A stretch of DNA of 64,000 bases from Cordia subcordata (lineage: Eukaryota > Streptophyta > Magnoliopsida > Boraginales > Cordiaceae), in contig JAPTOF010000015.1 in NCBI GenBank assembly GCA_028554755.1, positions 1,054,001-1,118,000 of the forward strand, given 5' to 3'. Shown piece after piece: positions 34,306-46,134 of this stretch. Every line of letters starts with the position of its first letter. The stretch's first letter is position 1. The notes beneath the pieces were generated by a model that made no database searches, had not been told where the DNA came from, and saw nothing but the letters and a program-made list of their open reading frames with translations. A program made the translations under genes and the position numbers.

Positions 34306-35559
34306 TGATAGTGGTAAGAAGGGTTGAACCCATAGGGATTGGTTTATAAAATATAATTTTTATGCTAAGATAGAAGAATAAGTGAAATACAAGAAAAAGG
34401 AGGGTTTGACAATTAAAATAAATAAACAATAAATGAAAAACTAGAGAACTAACAATTGATTAAAAATAAAACAAGACAATTAAAAGAGAATTAAAAAGAT
34501 TTAATGACCTAGCCTAGGGTGTATTCTTCGTTTAAGCCTAGATGCAAAGATAACTTTCGCTTATTTTGATAAACTAGTTATGATTGTCGGTACAGCCTAA
34601 TGACCTAATCCTTCCTTTTAGTGTTAATACTAGTTTAAACTCCCTACAATTTTTTTTCACTATCGTCGTAACTATTAGACGATCTAACCCAAGAAGATGC
34701 CCGCAAGATCTAGCTAAAGGTAGTACTAAGGCTTTAGAAGAACCTGATTCTAAAAGTCAATTCTCTTGCAAAAATCACTCAGTTATATTATATGTTTACA
34801 CAGGAGACCTAGTTACCACTATTATTAGATTAATTTAACTAATCTATTAGGCTACCTATCATCAAGCAATTGAATAATCATGTGCAAAATTAAATAATCA
34901 CAAGACAGTATTAATTCTTATATTAGTAAACATATAAATACCAAAATAAAGTGAAAGGAGAAAAGTCAGTTGATCTCACAGATTTGTAGAACCATAAACT
35001 TTGAATTTAACCCCGATTAGAATAAAAGTTTGGTAATTAGACGCCTAGAAGAAAAAAAATATATTTGCTAGAAAAATAATGAATAAAAGATTCAATAATT
35101 CCTATGTAGTTCCCTGAAAGATTTATAGGAAAAATATCGAACCTAAGAGCTCTTTTAGATAAGGAAACTCTTAATGCTAATCTAAAATAAAAAGGTAAAT
35201 AGTCACAAATACAATCCTTGCCAAAATAAACTCCTTAAAAATAGTTTCCTTTCCTTCTAAGACTAATATGTATTTTTGGTTGACAACTCCTCTCCAAGAA
35301 ATGTGCAAAATATCTTCCAATTCTTGGTCAAACTTGGTCAATCCTGCATAGGCTCTGGCATGAGCATGTCTGAGGCAGTGGTGTCTTTTTAACAGATCCA
35401 AACATATCCAAAAGTCCCTTCAATCCATGTATGTCACTTCCATATTCTTTTCTAAGCCTATATATGCCAAAATACACAAAATAACCTCAATTAGGAAATG
35501 TCTAATTCCATAATCAAGCACAAATGGTCATAGATTTAATGCATATTATGGACTTATCA
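34306..35559 (-). repeat. E6 3' LTR
   Basis: 1254 bases, full length. Its U5 end carries the GGTTGAACCCATAGGGAT block (near 34321-34340) found at the ends of many plant gypsy LTRs. It matches 37497-38541 from 34510 onward. Confidence 0.75.
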
Positions 35560-37496
35560 AATCTCCGCACACTTAGACCATGCTTGCCCTCAAGCATATA
35601 CTCAATTTAGAACATAAAATCTTTATGCAAGATTTCTTCAAAATCTTATTTCTTATGTTAGTTGCAAGTTACAAACACCATCGAAAACATATACAAGCAT
35701 GAAAGCATTTTACAGCACAAAGCCAAAGTTTTCTTTCATTTTCAAAAGCATTCCGTAGTAGCCTCAACTCAATGTAACAACACACAACTCACAAATCATT
35801 CCTGAAAACATGCAATAGTAAATCACTTTTTACAAATCCTTCAACATTCTTGAGCACAACTTAATATCCTAACTTCAAACTAAACATGCCATCTAAACAA
35901 AAGGATAATTCAACTTAAGAACCAAATTCTTGGCACAAACTCATTCAGCTTTACAAACTCAAGCGTGCTGCATAAACAACCAAATCAAAGTCTTTTTCAA
36001 AACACAAAAGCAAAGCTTTTCTTTCCAACTACACAAGCAAGGTTACTTTTCTACTTGCAATACTTTAACTTTCAATCATAAGAATGCATCTAACTTTAAA
36101 AACTTTTGCAACAACTTTAAACAATAAGACTTGACCTCAACAAAAATTTTCTCAAAAACCTAACTTTTCATATAAAGAATTCCTTAAAAACAAGCATTTT
36201 TCCAACAAAAACATGACCTTTGAAATTCATGGCCCTAGTTATGATGTACCAAAAATTCCACCAAGTTTCAAAAACAATCCAACCTCCTCACAATGCAAAC
36301 ATAGGCACACAATCCTTCAAAAATCTTTCTGCCACAACTCATAGAGTCTTGAAAGGGAAAACAAAAGTAAGCCAGTTTCTAGCATGACAAAACAAGTATC
36401 ACCACACGTATAAGACGCTCTAATAGCACCCAAACACTAAGTAAAAGAACTTGTACCAATTAAAACCCATACAAGGTTATAGCCAAAGTATGATTATACC
36501 AATGTAAAGAAAAGAAATCAAAAGCACCTGTGTTGATGTGCAATTTTCCTCAAGAAAAATAAGTTCATGCCTAGGCTCAGCTACTAGCAAGCCATATCAC
36601 TTCAACTGCTTTCAATCACTTTGCTCACATTACTTTCATGACTTTCTTAGAATGTCACTCAGCTCTTTTACGCGATAATAAACATTTGTGATGAATGTCC
36701 CCGATTACTTAGTTTGTCACAATTCTAGGTGGCTACTAGTTCTACTCATGGTCCCTTTTTGGTTGACCAGTGGAGTGAGAGGCACTTTTTTTTTACTTCT
36801 TTTTCTTTCTTCTTTTTTTCTTTTTGATGCGTCTTTCTCATAATTTGAACAACAATTTCGTCACATTTTGCGGGAATGACCTCAACCATGATATAACTTT
36901 CCTAGTCACTCACTTTTCATATTTTCCCTACAAAAAAATAAGCCAAGGCAAGCACCCATCAAACTCAAACTAGGCATTGGCTCCAATTAAGCACACGCGA
37001 ACTTTTAAGCCCAAGTAAAGATTAAGCAAGGTTCAAGCACTTTGTGTTCAAAGCAACTAAATACCATGGGTATGGATTTATCGCATATACCAACTTACTA
37101 TTGCAACCAATTCAAACTCTTTGAGTTTGAAAATCTTGATTTTCAAAAAATAAAAAAATGCCAATTTTTTCCAAAAAGAAAAAGAGAGAAAACAGACAAT
37201 GAGATTCAACACGATTAAGCTTATTTTTCTCTTTTTTTTCTTCTTTTTTTTTCTTGCAACAAAAAGAGAAGAAGTACGCTCTCCCCCAAGCCTAAAATAC
37301 ACTCTCCTTAATGTGAAAGAAAATAAAATAAAGAAAACACAATAATAAAACAAACAAAAAATGAAAGGAAAAAAAGGAGAAGGACTTCCCTAAAATGCTG
37401 TAGAGGAGTGAGTGTGAGGCAGTAATGCTAATTGAAGGGTTGAGGTGTCAAAGGTGTTCGAACCTGTAATAACAAAGAAACAACGCCTTCCTTCTA
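35560..37496 (-). other. E6 interior without recognisable genes
   Basis: AT-rich. It contains the candidate polypurine region (35560-35605, minus strand), a Lys/Phe-rich low-complexity stretch, and A- and T-runs near 36780-36830, 37140-37260 and 37320-37380. Open frames here (such as 37078-37353) are low-complexity and not supported as genes. Confidence 0.6.
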
Positions 37497-38541
37497 TGGT
37501 GTATTCTTTGTTTAGGCCTAGATACAAAGATGATTTTCGCTTATTTTGATAAACTAGTTATGATCGTCGGCACGTCCTAATAACCTAATTCTTCTTTTTA
37601 GTGTTGATAATGGACTAAACCCCCCTATGATTTTTCTCCATTATCGTCTTACCTATTAGATGGTCTATCCCCTAGAGATGCCCGCAGGGTCTATCTAAAT
37701 GTAGCACTAAGACTCTAAATAGACCTGATTATAAAAGTTAATTCTCGTACAAAAATCACTCAGTTAGATTACATGCTTATACAGAAGACCTGGTTACCAC
37801 TACTATTATATTAATTTAATTAATATATTTGGCTACCTATTATCAAACAATTGAATAATTGCACACAAAATTAAACAATCACAAAATAATATTAATTCTT
37901 AAATCAGTAAACATATAAATACCAAAATAAAGTAAAAGGAGAAAAAAGCAGTTAGATCTCATAGATTTGTAAAACCATGAACTTCGAATTAACCCTAGCT
38001 AGAATAAGAGTTTGGCAATTAGGCACCAAGAAGAAAGAAAAATATTTGCTAAAAAATAATGAATAGAAGCTTCAATAATTCCTACTTTGCTCCTTGGAAG
38101 ATTTATAGGAAAAATATCTAAACTTGGAGTTCCTTCAGATAAGGAAACTCTTTTAATGCTAATCTAAAATAAAAAGGTGAATAGCCAAAAATACAATCCT
38201 TGTCAAATAAACTTCTCAAAAATAGTTTCCTTTCCTTTTGAGACTAATATGTATTTTTGGTAAAAAATTCCTCTCCAAGAAACATGCAAAATATCTTCCA
38301 ACTCTCAGTCAAACTTCGTCAATCCCACGTAGACTTTGGCATGGCCACATGTAAGGCAGCAGTGTCTTTTTAACAGATCCAAACATGTCCAAAAGTCCCT
38401 TTAATCTATGTATATCGCTTCCATCTTCTTTTCTAATCCTATTTATGTCAAAATACACAAAATAACATCAAATTAGGAAGTATCTAATTCCAAAATCAAG
38501 CACAAATAATCATGGATTTAATGCATATTGTGGACTTATCA
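37497..38541 (-). repeat. E6 5' LTR, truncated
   Basis: Direct-repeat partner of 34510-35559, lacking the U5 end. It ends with GTGGACTTATCA at 38541, directly against the resumed E7 LTR. Confidence 0.75.
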
Positions 38542-38824
38542 TCTTAAGAAATGTGACTTTTTGGGTGGAAAAGACACAACTCTCTATAGATTTTTCCTTC
38601 TATATAAACCACCCCACAAGCTCCATTTGCATCCATCAGTTATATTCTCCATATTCACTTCATATATAGAGAGAATATAATTGCAAAAGGTTGTGTTGTG
38701 TGATCTTGGGGGTAATCTCTAGTAGGCTACCATTAAAAGATAAGAGGAAGATATAGTAAATAAGTTTTTGGTTCTCAAAGGTACGCTTCCGTTTTGAAGT
38801 TATATTTTTGTTTATCTTATTACA
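38542..38824 (+). repeat. E7 5' LTR, right piece
   Basis: Matches 44930-45218 closely. The shared core is GACTTTTTGGGT...CATCCATCAGTT...ATATATAGAGAGAATATA...TTGCAAAAGG, ending TATCTTATTACA. The shared TATATAGAGAG lies in the promoter-like part. Confidence 0.85.
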
Positions 38825-38825
38825 T

Positions 38826-38838
38826 TGGTATCTGAGGC
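38826..38838 (+). promoter_or_regulatory. E7 primer binding site (initiator tRNA-Met type)
   Basis: TGGTATCTGAGGC lies one base past the LTR end and is close to the usual copia site TGGTATCAGAGC. Confidence 0.85.
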
Positions 38839-39681
38839 ATTTAAACTGGTTTCGATTTGTCAAGCTTTACACTTTTTTTTTATCAAGGTTATATACTTTG
38901 CATGTATATGTATACATGAAATTATATGATTTTCTTTTTTTGTGGCTCTCTGTGAAAATTTTCAAATTGGAAAAATATATTTTAAAAAAATCATGTTCTA
39001 CATAATTAATTGAGATCAGTAGTTCAAATTTTGTTATTTTTTGAACTAAAAATGAGCAAGTTATGGCTTTTTGATTTTTTTTTAAAGCCGGTCTTGGTTA
39101 ATATTGAAAGCAAATTTTGATTATTGTTGAAAGACATTTTCTAGTTACTGTTGAAAAATTGCAAAGAAGAAGATGGTCTTTGGGTTATGATAATTCTTTT
39201 TATTTTTTCAAATGATTATGTGTCTTACGTGGTTTCCTTTAAAGAAAATAAAAAAGAAGTAATGGCATCAAAAGACACACGAATCAATCCTAATTTTCAC
39301 CAAGTGTCATACCGCTAGTCCATATGCATCTCATTGTTATGCTTTTGACATAAGCAGTAGCTACATTAACATTATATACATAAATTTGTAAGAGCGGCGT
39401 GCAAGTATGTTATTTTATCTTATACTTTTATTTATTTATTGGTGGGGGTGTGAACGAGTTGAACTTTTTCCTCATTCAAGTTTTGCTCATAATTTATCTA
39501 ATTAATAATAAATGAACCCTTGAATATGAGTGATGATTTTGAGCCTAGCAAAAATTTCAATCTCATATCTTGGAAATATTTATTGTTATTTATTTTTATT
39601 ATGTGGCAAAATTCAATGTTTATTTGCTAAATTCCAATATGTGCATTTAACTGTAGTGATATGGTTTCAAATAATAATGTT
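38839..39681 (+). other. E7 untranslated leader
   Basis: T-rich, with no coding signal. Open frames here are chance. Confidence 0.6.
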
Positions 39682-40460
39682 ATGGTGGACCTCGCTAAAG
39701 TTGAAAAACTGGATGGGAACAAATATTATATATGGCATCTTTAGATCTAATATCTCATAAATATATTCTTAATAAGTGAGAGATCTTGGAAATGTCAACC
39801 CAAAGCATGGACAAGCTTGCTGAGTATAATTCCACCGAAAACAAGAAAGATTTAGCGACGAATGAAAAATGGGTCAATAGTGACCGTAATACTCGATCTA
39901 CCATGTTAAGTTACATGCAAAATGATCGAACTAGCAAGTTTAATATTAGGAAACTGCCAAAGATATGGGGAATGCCTTTGAAAGCAAAATTTGTTGGTAC
40001 ATCTACAACTAAGCTAGAGGCTTCAAAATGTATTTGAAACTTACAAAATGGCTCTCAATATGAACTCAAGATAGCAAGTAACATTTTCGCTTACGAGCAA
40101 CAAGTTCTTGCTATCCTCCATTCTTTGCCTAACTCTTAGGAACAAATGAAACTCGCAATGAGCCATAATGGAATTATTTAGACTTTTTCTGATATAATGC
40201 ATTATCTAAAGTTAGAGGCTAAAAAACGTAAGGCAAAAAGTGAAGCTTCTATCAACGCGAAGATTCAAAATCTAAGTACACTAAAGTGGCAAGCAAAAGA
40301 AGGACAAAAAATGGAGAACAAGCTCACAAGAGAACAAAGGTTGGAAATTCTCACATATGGTAAGCATTTGATTGGAAATTGAACCTAAACCACTTGTGAA
40401 CTTGGGGGTCCATAAGATATATAAAAAATATCACATCCTCATGGTAAATTGGGTGATGAG
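39682..40460 (+). pseudogene. E7 gag remnant (copia UBN2-type)
   Basis: From ATG 39682 it reads MVDLAKVEKLDGNKYYIWHL, the start of copia Gag. Later come FVGTSTTKLEASKCI (about 39990-40035), FAYEQQVLAILHSLPNS and EQMKLAMSHNGII (40085-40180), and then TFSDIMHYLKLEAKKRKAK (about 40180-40240), in the order of the copia gag domain. Stops (for example at 40035 and 40138) and a frame change break it. No zinc knuckle is visible. I cannot assign the open stretch 40449-40634. Confidence 0.75.
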
Positions 40461-40679
40461 ACGATAGATGACAATTCCACACCATCCCTCGGTGAGGGTG
40501 GTAGATTATTTCTTATCAATGATTGTAATCATAATATCGCTGAGGATAGTCGGAGAGATATCTTGGATAGTGGAAGTATTCCACTAAAAAAATATTTGTT
40601 CTATTGTTGGGTCAGTAAGTCGTTTCCAAAATAATCTTGGTACTGCTCACTGGATTACTACATTTGAGGTAGAGTTGCA

Positions 40680-40770
40680 CAAAAGGAGGTTGTACTTAAG
40701 AATATGTCTACAAGATACATGGTGGTTGATCCACTAGAGTTTGGGTCTTAATGCTTATTATACTAATATC
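40680..40770 (+). pseudogene. E7 RNase H C-terminal tail
   Basis: VVLKNMSTRYMVVDPL (about 40690-40735) matches the conserved end of copia RNase H (consensus STxxMVADPLTK). It follows gag remnants by only about 200 bases, so most of pol is deleted. Confidence 0.6.
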
Positions 40771-41069
40771 TTTATGAAAACCTCTTGTAGTTGAATTGGA
40801 TGATAATTTATGTAATAAAAGTTTTTGTTTTATTAAATGATGATTGTTATGGATATTTTAATAATGCACATATGTTAGCAAGATGTCAATAAGCTATTGA
40901 TGCTACTCAGACAGTATCAGCCTTGTCGCTTATGTAGTTTCGGAGATGAGACATGGAATCTTGTGGGGCGTGAGAACTCATTTCAAATGTCACCTTGGAA
41001 AGTTCAAGATGAGGTTTCTTATGCAAAACCAACATAAACACCTCCCGTACTTCATGTAGCCTAGTAAGA

Positions 41070-41541
41070 CTAGTTGGAGTTTAGATATTGAGTAAAGCTT
41101 TTATAGTTAATAGACTGAGACATATACTTCATATGGTAGAGTTGACATTCTTGTATTGTGACGAGTAAACTACCATAACAAGTATTCTGTGAGACATGGG
41201 CTGATAAGTCATCTGTATAGGAAGTGAGTGAGTAAAACTTTGCTTCCTCGTATGTCAACAGGTTATAGCACATGTAGCCTTTATGTTTCGCACTATAGCC
41301 TACAAATATATAGCGTTGACTTTTGAATTCTAGCTTGGTACGCCCAAAAGTGCTAAAACAGGGATAGCATAGAGCCCCAAAAACTCTAAAAGTAGAGTAA
41401 TTTGGCAATTTATCAAACAATAACTCATATGGGGACTTAAAATTAAGCAACTGTGTAGGCATCTGATTGATTAGATAAATAGCAGTGGCAAAAGCAAAGT
41501 TCCAAAACTGAGGCAATAGATTCGCATATCTCATGGATTAT
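41070..41541 (-). pseudogene. E8 integrase, C-terminal part
   Basis: Minus strand: SMRYANLLPQFWNFAFATAI, YLINQMPTQLLNFKSPYEL, LFDKLPNYSTFRVFGALCYP and SQRYIFVGYSAKHKGY. These are standard copia integrase C-terminal blocks, open for 154 codons. A TAA precedes SMRYA. It joins 43265 after removal of S12 and one TTACG. Confidence 0.9.
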
Positions 41542-41546
41542 TTACG

Positions 41547-43259
41547 TGTAGAAACGAAATTATTTTTTAATTTTTTTTTGAGATTTTTTTCTTTTAAATT
41601 TTGAATTGAAGGGAACTCTAAATTAAAAACTAAATTAAACTACTTAAACTAATTGTGCAATAGAAAGACAAACAAACTAGAGAAAGGGTAATTAACTTAA
41701 TAAGGAAGGACTAGGGTGATTACTACTCTATCATGGGATTGGGATTTTATTCTTGCTTTAAGTATTTTGATGGCTTTGATAGCTTCTTTTAGAGCTCCAA
41801 ACTCACTAACCGTATTATCTCCAATTCTCGGTGCAATTCTATCCCTAAGCGGATCTTACTTAGAGCATAGCATTGTCCTTATTAACTAGGGCTTTAGGGC
41901 TTAGTTGGTTGAGACTTCTAGATCGGCGTGATTAATACATTAACCTTGGTTTAAACTGTTAACTGTGTTTCAAGCTAAGGCTTAATCCACCTAAGTTCAA
42001 CAAAGTGTAATGAGTGACATATTAGTTTCATTTCACCCTGCAGACCGCACATTAAACCTAATTATAAAATCAAGCACAGTTAATCAGCACCATATAAGCA
42101 AATACGAAAAATTAAGAGCATAATAATACATGTTTCTTCATTAAGGCAATTAATCAAACACATAGACATGCCCAACAATCACCATTAAAACAATAAAAAC
42201 CAAACATGTATTTAAACCATAAAATATCCCAAAACAAGTTTTATAATCCTTAATCCATAATAGAAATAGTAATCAACCCTAAAATAAATTTAGCTTAACA
42301 TGTTAAAAGAGAGTGTCAAACTGAAATTTAATCTCATAAAAATTAATTCTATCTCCAAGAAATTAAATCTCAAGTTTAGAACCTCTTCCCGTTTCAATTT
42401 CGCGCAAATCCGTCTTCTTTTCTAAGATTTTTCTCCAATATTTGCTCCAAATTAGCTCAAAATAAAGATAAAAAAGTAAAGAAAATAAAAAGAAAACAAA
42501 AGGTATTTTTTTTTAAAATATTTTCTGGGATTTTTTCTATTTTTTTCTGGTTTTTTCTCTCTTGGCCTGAGAAGAAGTTGATATCTTTTCTTTTCTGTTA
42601 CTGTGCGGCTGTTGCTTCTCTCCTTCTGCTTTGCTGAAGCATCCCAATATATATATGTAGTGTGTGCTGTGTTTCTTTTGGTCAAAAAGTGGGGCTAGGG
42701 GTTTTGGTTAGTAATATATTATTATATATAATAATAATAATAATGTATTATATAGTAAGTTGTGCGGTATGTTGTGTCTGTGTGTGTATGTTATATGTAA
42801 TATATATATATATATATATAATATAGATAATGTATAATATATGTATGGTCATCATTTTTTTCTTCTTTTTTTTTCTACTAAATAACTAACCTATAAATAT
42901 TCTAACTAATTATTAATTAATCTAAAAAAATTTTTATACTACCTTAATAAATTCTAACCTAATAATGTCTTAACCTATTTAATGAATCTTAGTGAAGCCT
43001 ACTACTAATTTAATTTAACTATCGAAACTAAATTACTAATTAATCCTATTACCTAATTCCTAATTAATCAGAAATACTAAAGAAAAGAAATAAATAAAGA
43101 AAAGAAAATAAAAAAATAAAAAAAAATGACACACCACACACAAGCACTCAATGAGAATCAATAAGCACGCAGAAGCTTGAAATAAACAAAATTAGCACCA
43201 AAACACGCACTCAAACACACTTCAAATCATGCAATTTATGCTAAAAAAACACACATCAC
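41547..43259 (-). repeat. S12: gypsy solo LTR in the E8 integrase
   Basis: The target duplication TTACG is present at 41542-41546 and 43260-43264, perfect over 5 bases. On the minus strand it starts (G)TGATGTGTG and ends TTTCTACA. It shares blocks with the E3/E1 LTRs, such as TCCCTAAG...TACTTAGAGCATAGCA (41850-41875). It is about 1.7 kb with no interior. AT and TAA microsatellites lie at 42718-42745 and 42800-42840. Confidence 0.88.
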
Positions 43260-43264
43260 TTACG

Positions 43265-43960
43265 TTTAGCCACGCCATTTTGTTGTGGCATCCCTGGACA
43301 AGATAGCCTTTGAATAATACCATGCGAGTAAAAATATTGTTGTAGACTAGTAGATAAAAATTCACCTCTCCCATCACTTTACATAAACATGACGCGCATT
43401 AAAAAGATTCTCAATTGTGGCAATAAAGTTTGGAAAAATTGTTGCAACATCAGATTTCCGCTTGAGAATGAAATACCATGGAAAGCGTGAAAAATCATCC
43501 CCCACAATTAGATAAAAACGATAATCGTCTAGAGAAGTTTTGGGTACTGGACCCCACACAGCATAATGCAAAACATGCAATGTAGAAGTAGATCAAGGAA
43601 CAGGACTATCAAAAGCCAATTTGTGACTTTTTCCTAACTGACAACTATTACATGGAGCATGTGACTAAGGGCCTGTTATTTCAGGAATTAACTTGGAGAG
43701 CTGATGAAAAACCTTATTAGATGGGTATCCTAGCTGTGCATGCCACACCTCCTTGGACCCTTTAATTTCAAAAAGATTGGAAATGGATGACGCAATAAGA
43801 GAGCAAAGATCATTACTGATCTTGCCCTGATGAATCACCTTCTATGTTTTTTTATCCTTTATCAAATAGCTAGAAGAAGTACATATAAAGCAACAATCAT
43901 GATCCTTTGTAATTGGGCAATAAAGCGCGATATAGAAAAAACAACCAAAACATTCAAATG
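43265..43960 (-). pseudogene. E8 GAG-pre-integrase and integrase core
   Basis: Minus strand: YLIKDKKT (about 43840-43870), HQGKISNDLCSLIASSISN (about 43785-43840), VWHAQLGYPSNKVFHQLSKL (about 43690-43750), CNSCQLGKSHKLAFDS (about 43605-43655), then HVLHYAVWGPVPKTSLDDYR (43520-43580), DDFSRFPWYF and NGVAKRK. The first catalytic Asp of integrase (usually HxDVWGP) is Ala here. Several stops occur. Confidence 0.88.
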
Positions 43961-44769
43961 TTTAATAAGAGCACTGGATAATTGAATAGGAACAGTACTT
44001 TTATGAGAAATAGATAATTATCTTCTGTTATATTCAGTACATAAAGACACAAAGTTGCATGTTTACAAGGAGCCCTATGAGAAAATAATAGAAAATATGC
44101 TATCTATAAGATATGGATAAAACTATTTTGAAAATATTTGGAATAACTCTTTACACCTCTTTATGTGAGCCTATAGGTTATTTTTTAATATCCATCAAGT
44201 GCACTTTGTAACCTTAGACTATGTCATAAGGCAGAAGTCTAATGATTGCTACTTTACCATGTTACCTATGGCAATGTTTGATTTTTGCCTAAAGGGATAT
44301 GCTTATGAAAACAATTAGAAAGAAATCAAGTGACATGAGAATGAAGGGAAGACATTTTAGTAACACATCATTGGATAATAGATGATACCTGAAGGTGGCC
44401 AGCTGAAAATTTCTTTAAAAAGTTTTTTTTACAAAATAAAATTTTCAATTAAATTTTTTAAAAAGCACAGTATCATAAAAGAAATCAAGCATGTCTTGAG
44501 TTTTTAACTCATGAGGGATTAGAAATGTTTGATCTGATGTGACTATGTCTAGGGCACAGACGAGTTTAGTGTTTTCTTTTTGCAGGAGGGATGTCACCAT
44601 GTTAGTTAGATGGAGACTTAATATGGTACTCCCAAGTCCCACCTTAGATGACATATGCTCATCGGTCACATGCAGCACAACCTAAATAAAGGAGTTGCAT
44701 AGGTAAGTAAGAGAGAATTGCAGAGAGCCTTATGCTCAATGTGCCTAAATAGGAGCTATTCAAAAAATA
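43961..44769. other. Unassigned stretch between E8 and the E7 3' LTR
   Basis: I could not align this to any element in the window. A 77-codon open frame lies at 44445-44678 on the minus strand and is of unknown nature. Part should be the upstream end of E8 and part the 3' end of E7. Confidence 0.4.
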
Positions 44770-45218
44770 TGTAGTCACATTATTTCATAAATAGGCATAT
44801 ACCTTTTCCAAATAGTTGCACCTATTCTTCTAAAGGTACTTTCTCTTAAGAGTTATGTCCTTTTGATTCAAATGATACATTACTTCATGAACAGGCATAT
44901 ATCTCTTCAAGATAGTTGTGCTTTTTTTTTTTTGTAAAGACAACTTATCCCAAGAGTTTTGACTTTTTGGGTTGAAAAGATATAACTCTCTACATATTCT
45001 CCCATCTATATTGCAAGCTCCATTAGCATCCATCAGTTCTATTCTCCATATTCATTCTATATATAGAGAGAATATAGTTGCAAAAGGTGTTGTGTAAACT
45101 TATTAGTAGTCTCTAGTAGTCTACCATTAAAAGATAAGAGAAAGATATAGTAAACAAGTTTTTGGTTCACAAAGGTACACTTCTATTGTAAAGTTATAGT
45201 TTTATTTATCTTATCACA
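44770..45218 (+). repeat. E7 3' LTR
   Basis: TGTAGTCACATT...TTATCACA, pair of 34256-34305 plus 38542-38824. It contains an extra internal segment with a second GGCATATAYC...AGATAGTTG copy (44893-44920), so a short internal duplication distinguishes it from the 5' copy. Confidence 0.8.
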
Positions 45219-45332
45219 AAGACAAACTAGAATACCATTTTATCCAAATTCTATATCAAAGCATGGTCCATTTGATTTATTACATTGTGATATTTGGGGT
45301 TTATACAAAGTTCCACACATTTAGGAGTTCCT
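45219..45332 (+). pseudogene. E9 integrase N-terminal fragment
   Basis: Reads KQTRIPFYPNS, then FDLLHCDIWGLYKVP, the copia integrase start with the first catalytic Asp (CDIWG). It joins 34255 on the left (E7 removed) and 57899 on the right (E10 and its insertions removed), where YFLTIV-type sequence follows. Confidence 0.85.
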
Positions 45333-46134
45333 TGATGTGTGGGATTTGTGGGTACTTGTACATAGCGTTTGCATACACTTCCAGAGGTGCATAGATCATA
45401 ATTGATTAGTATAGTGTTTATGGATGAATTAGTGATATTTATGCATAAGTAGTCAAGATGCGCAAATATTTCATTTGGTGCTTTATTTCATATTTTAGGT
45501 GTGTTTTGGGAAAAGCAATTAAGCACAATTGAAGATGCATGGACCAAGGGATAAAGCTTGAAGATGAATAAAAGCTATTTTGGAGACCCCGAAAAAGGTA
45601 CGAGGTGAAAGAAGAAAGCCAGAAGCGAAACAACAAAGAAATGGCAAGAAACTAGAGCTACCAGTTACCCTGAGTGCTCTGCCAATCAACTGGCAGAGGC
45701 AGAGAGCTTGGTAAAAATGCATTGAAGAACCGGTCACCCTAGTTGATCTTGCCAGTCGATTAGCAGGGTGACCAGCAAAACCCACTGAAGCTTATAAAGT
45801 GCTCATTTTTGCTCATTTTAGGGGAAGGAACACCAAAATCTTAAAACACTAATAAACCTTATCACCTACTGATATGTGTCATTTGTGCATGTTTGCATCT
45901 AGTTTTGCATGCATATTTAAGGGTGTTTAGAGTATAATTGAGTGCGCTTAGTATAAAGTTTATGCATATTTGTTAATATTTGTACATAATGTATTTAGGT
46001 GCATAAATACTATACTAAGTATTATATTCCATGTTTTAGGAGTGTTTTGGAAGGGTTCAAGCTTATGCAAGGACGAAATGAGCTAACGGATGAAGACCGA
46101 AAGAAAAGAAATAAAGAAGAGATCATTCTGATCC

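Larger units (their letters stand above)
34306..38541 (-). mobile_element. E6: gypsy-derived element with two LTR copies but no coding region, inserted in the E7 5' LTR
   Basis: Copy 1 (34306-35559) and copy 2 (about 37497-38541) are direct repeats, each starting TGATAAGTCCA on the minus strand. The 1.9 kb between starts (minus strand, from 35560) with a gypsy-style 3' end: purine-rich AAGTGTGCGGAGATT and GAGGGCAAGCATGGTC. Copy 2, which should be the 5' LTR, lacks the about 200-base U5 end present in copy 1 and has no primer site next to it. The interior shows no gag or pol. It looks like a deletion derivative. No clear target duplication is seen. Confidence 0.7.
40860..44700 (-). mobile_element. 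E8: Ty1-copia fragment, minus strand, inside E7 and itself carrying a solo LTR
   Basis: Copia pre-integrase and integrase are readable on the minus strand at 43960-43265, interrupted by solo LTR S12 and continued at 41541-41070. Neither LTR of E8 could be recognised, so the outer limits are approximate. Reverse transcriptase and RNase H are absent. Confidence 0.65.
34256..45218 (+). mobile_element. E7: Ty1-copia element with internal deletion, plus strand, split by E6 and E8
   Basis: 5' LTR 34256-34305 plus 38542-38824 (E6 sits between), primer site 38826-38838, gag remnant 39682-40460, RNase H tail 40680-40770, 3' LTR 44770-45218. Protease, integrase and RT of E7 are missing, so it suffered a large internal deletion. 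The remaining interior, about 40860-44700, is minus-strand copia E8 with a solo LTR. It is inserted in the E9 integrase region. The flanks AAACA (34251-34255) and AGACA/AAGAC (about 45219) are only an approximate duplication. Confidence 0.75.

Noticed and set aside
37078..37353. Possible membrane protein with Lys run
   Set aside because: It arises from poly-A and poly-T tracts in the E6 interior; no conservation is visible.
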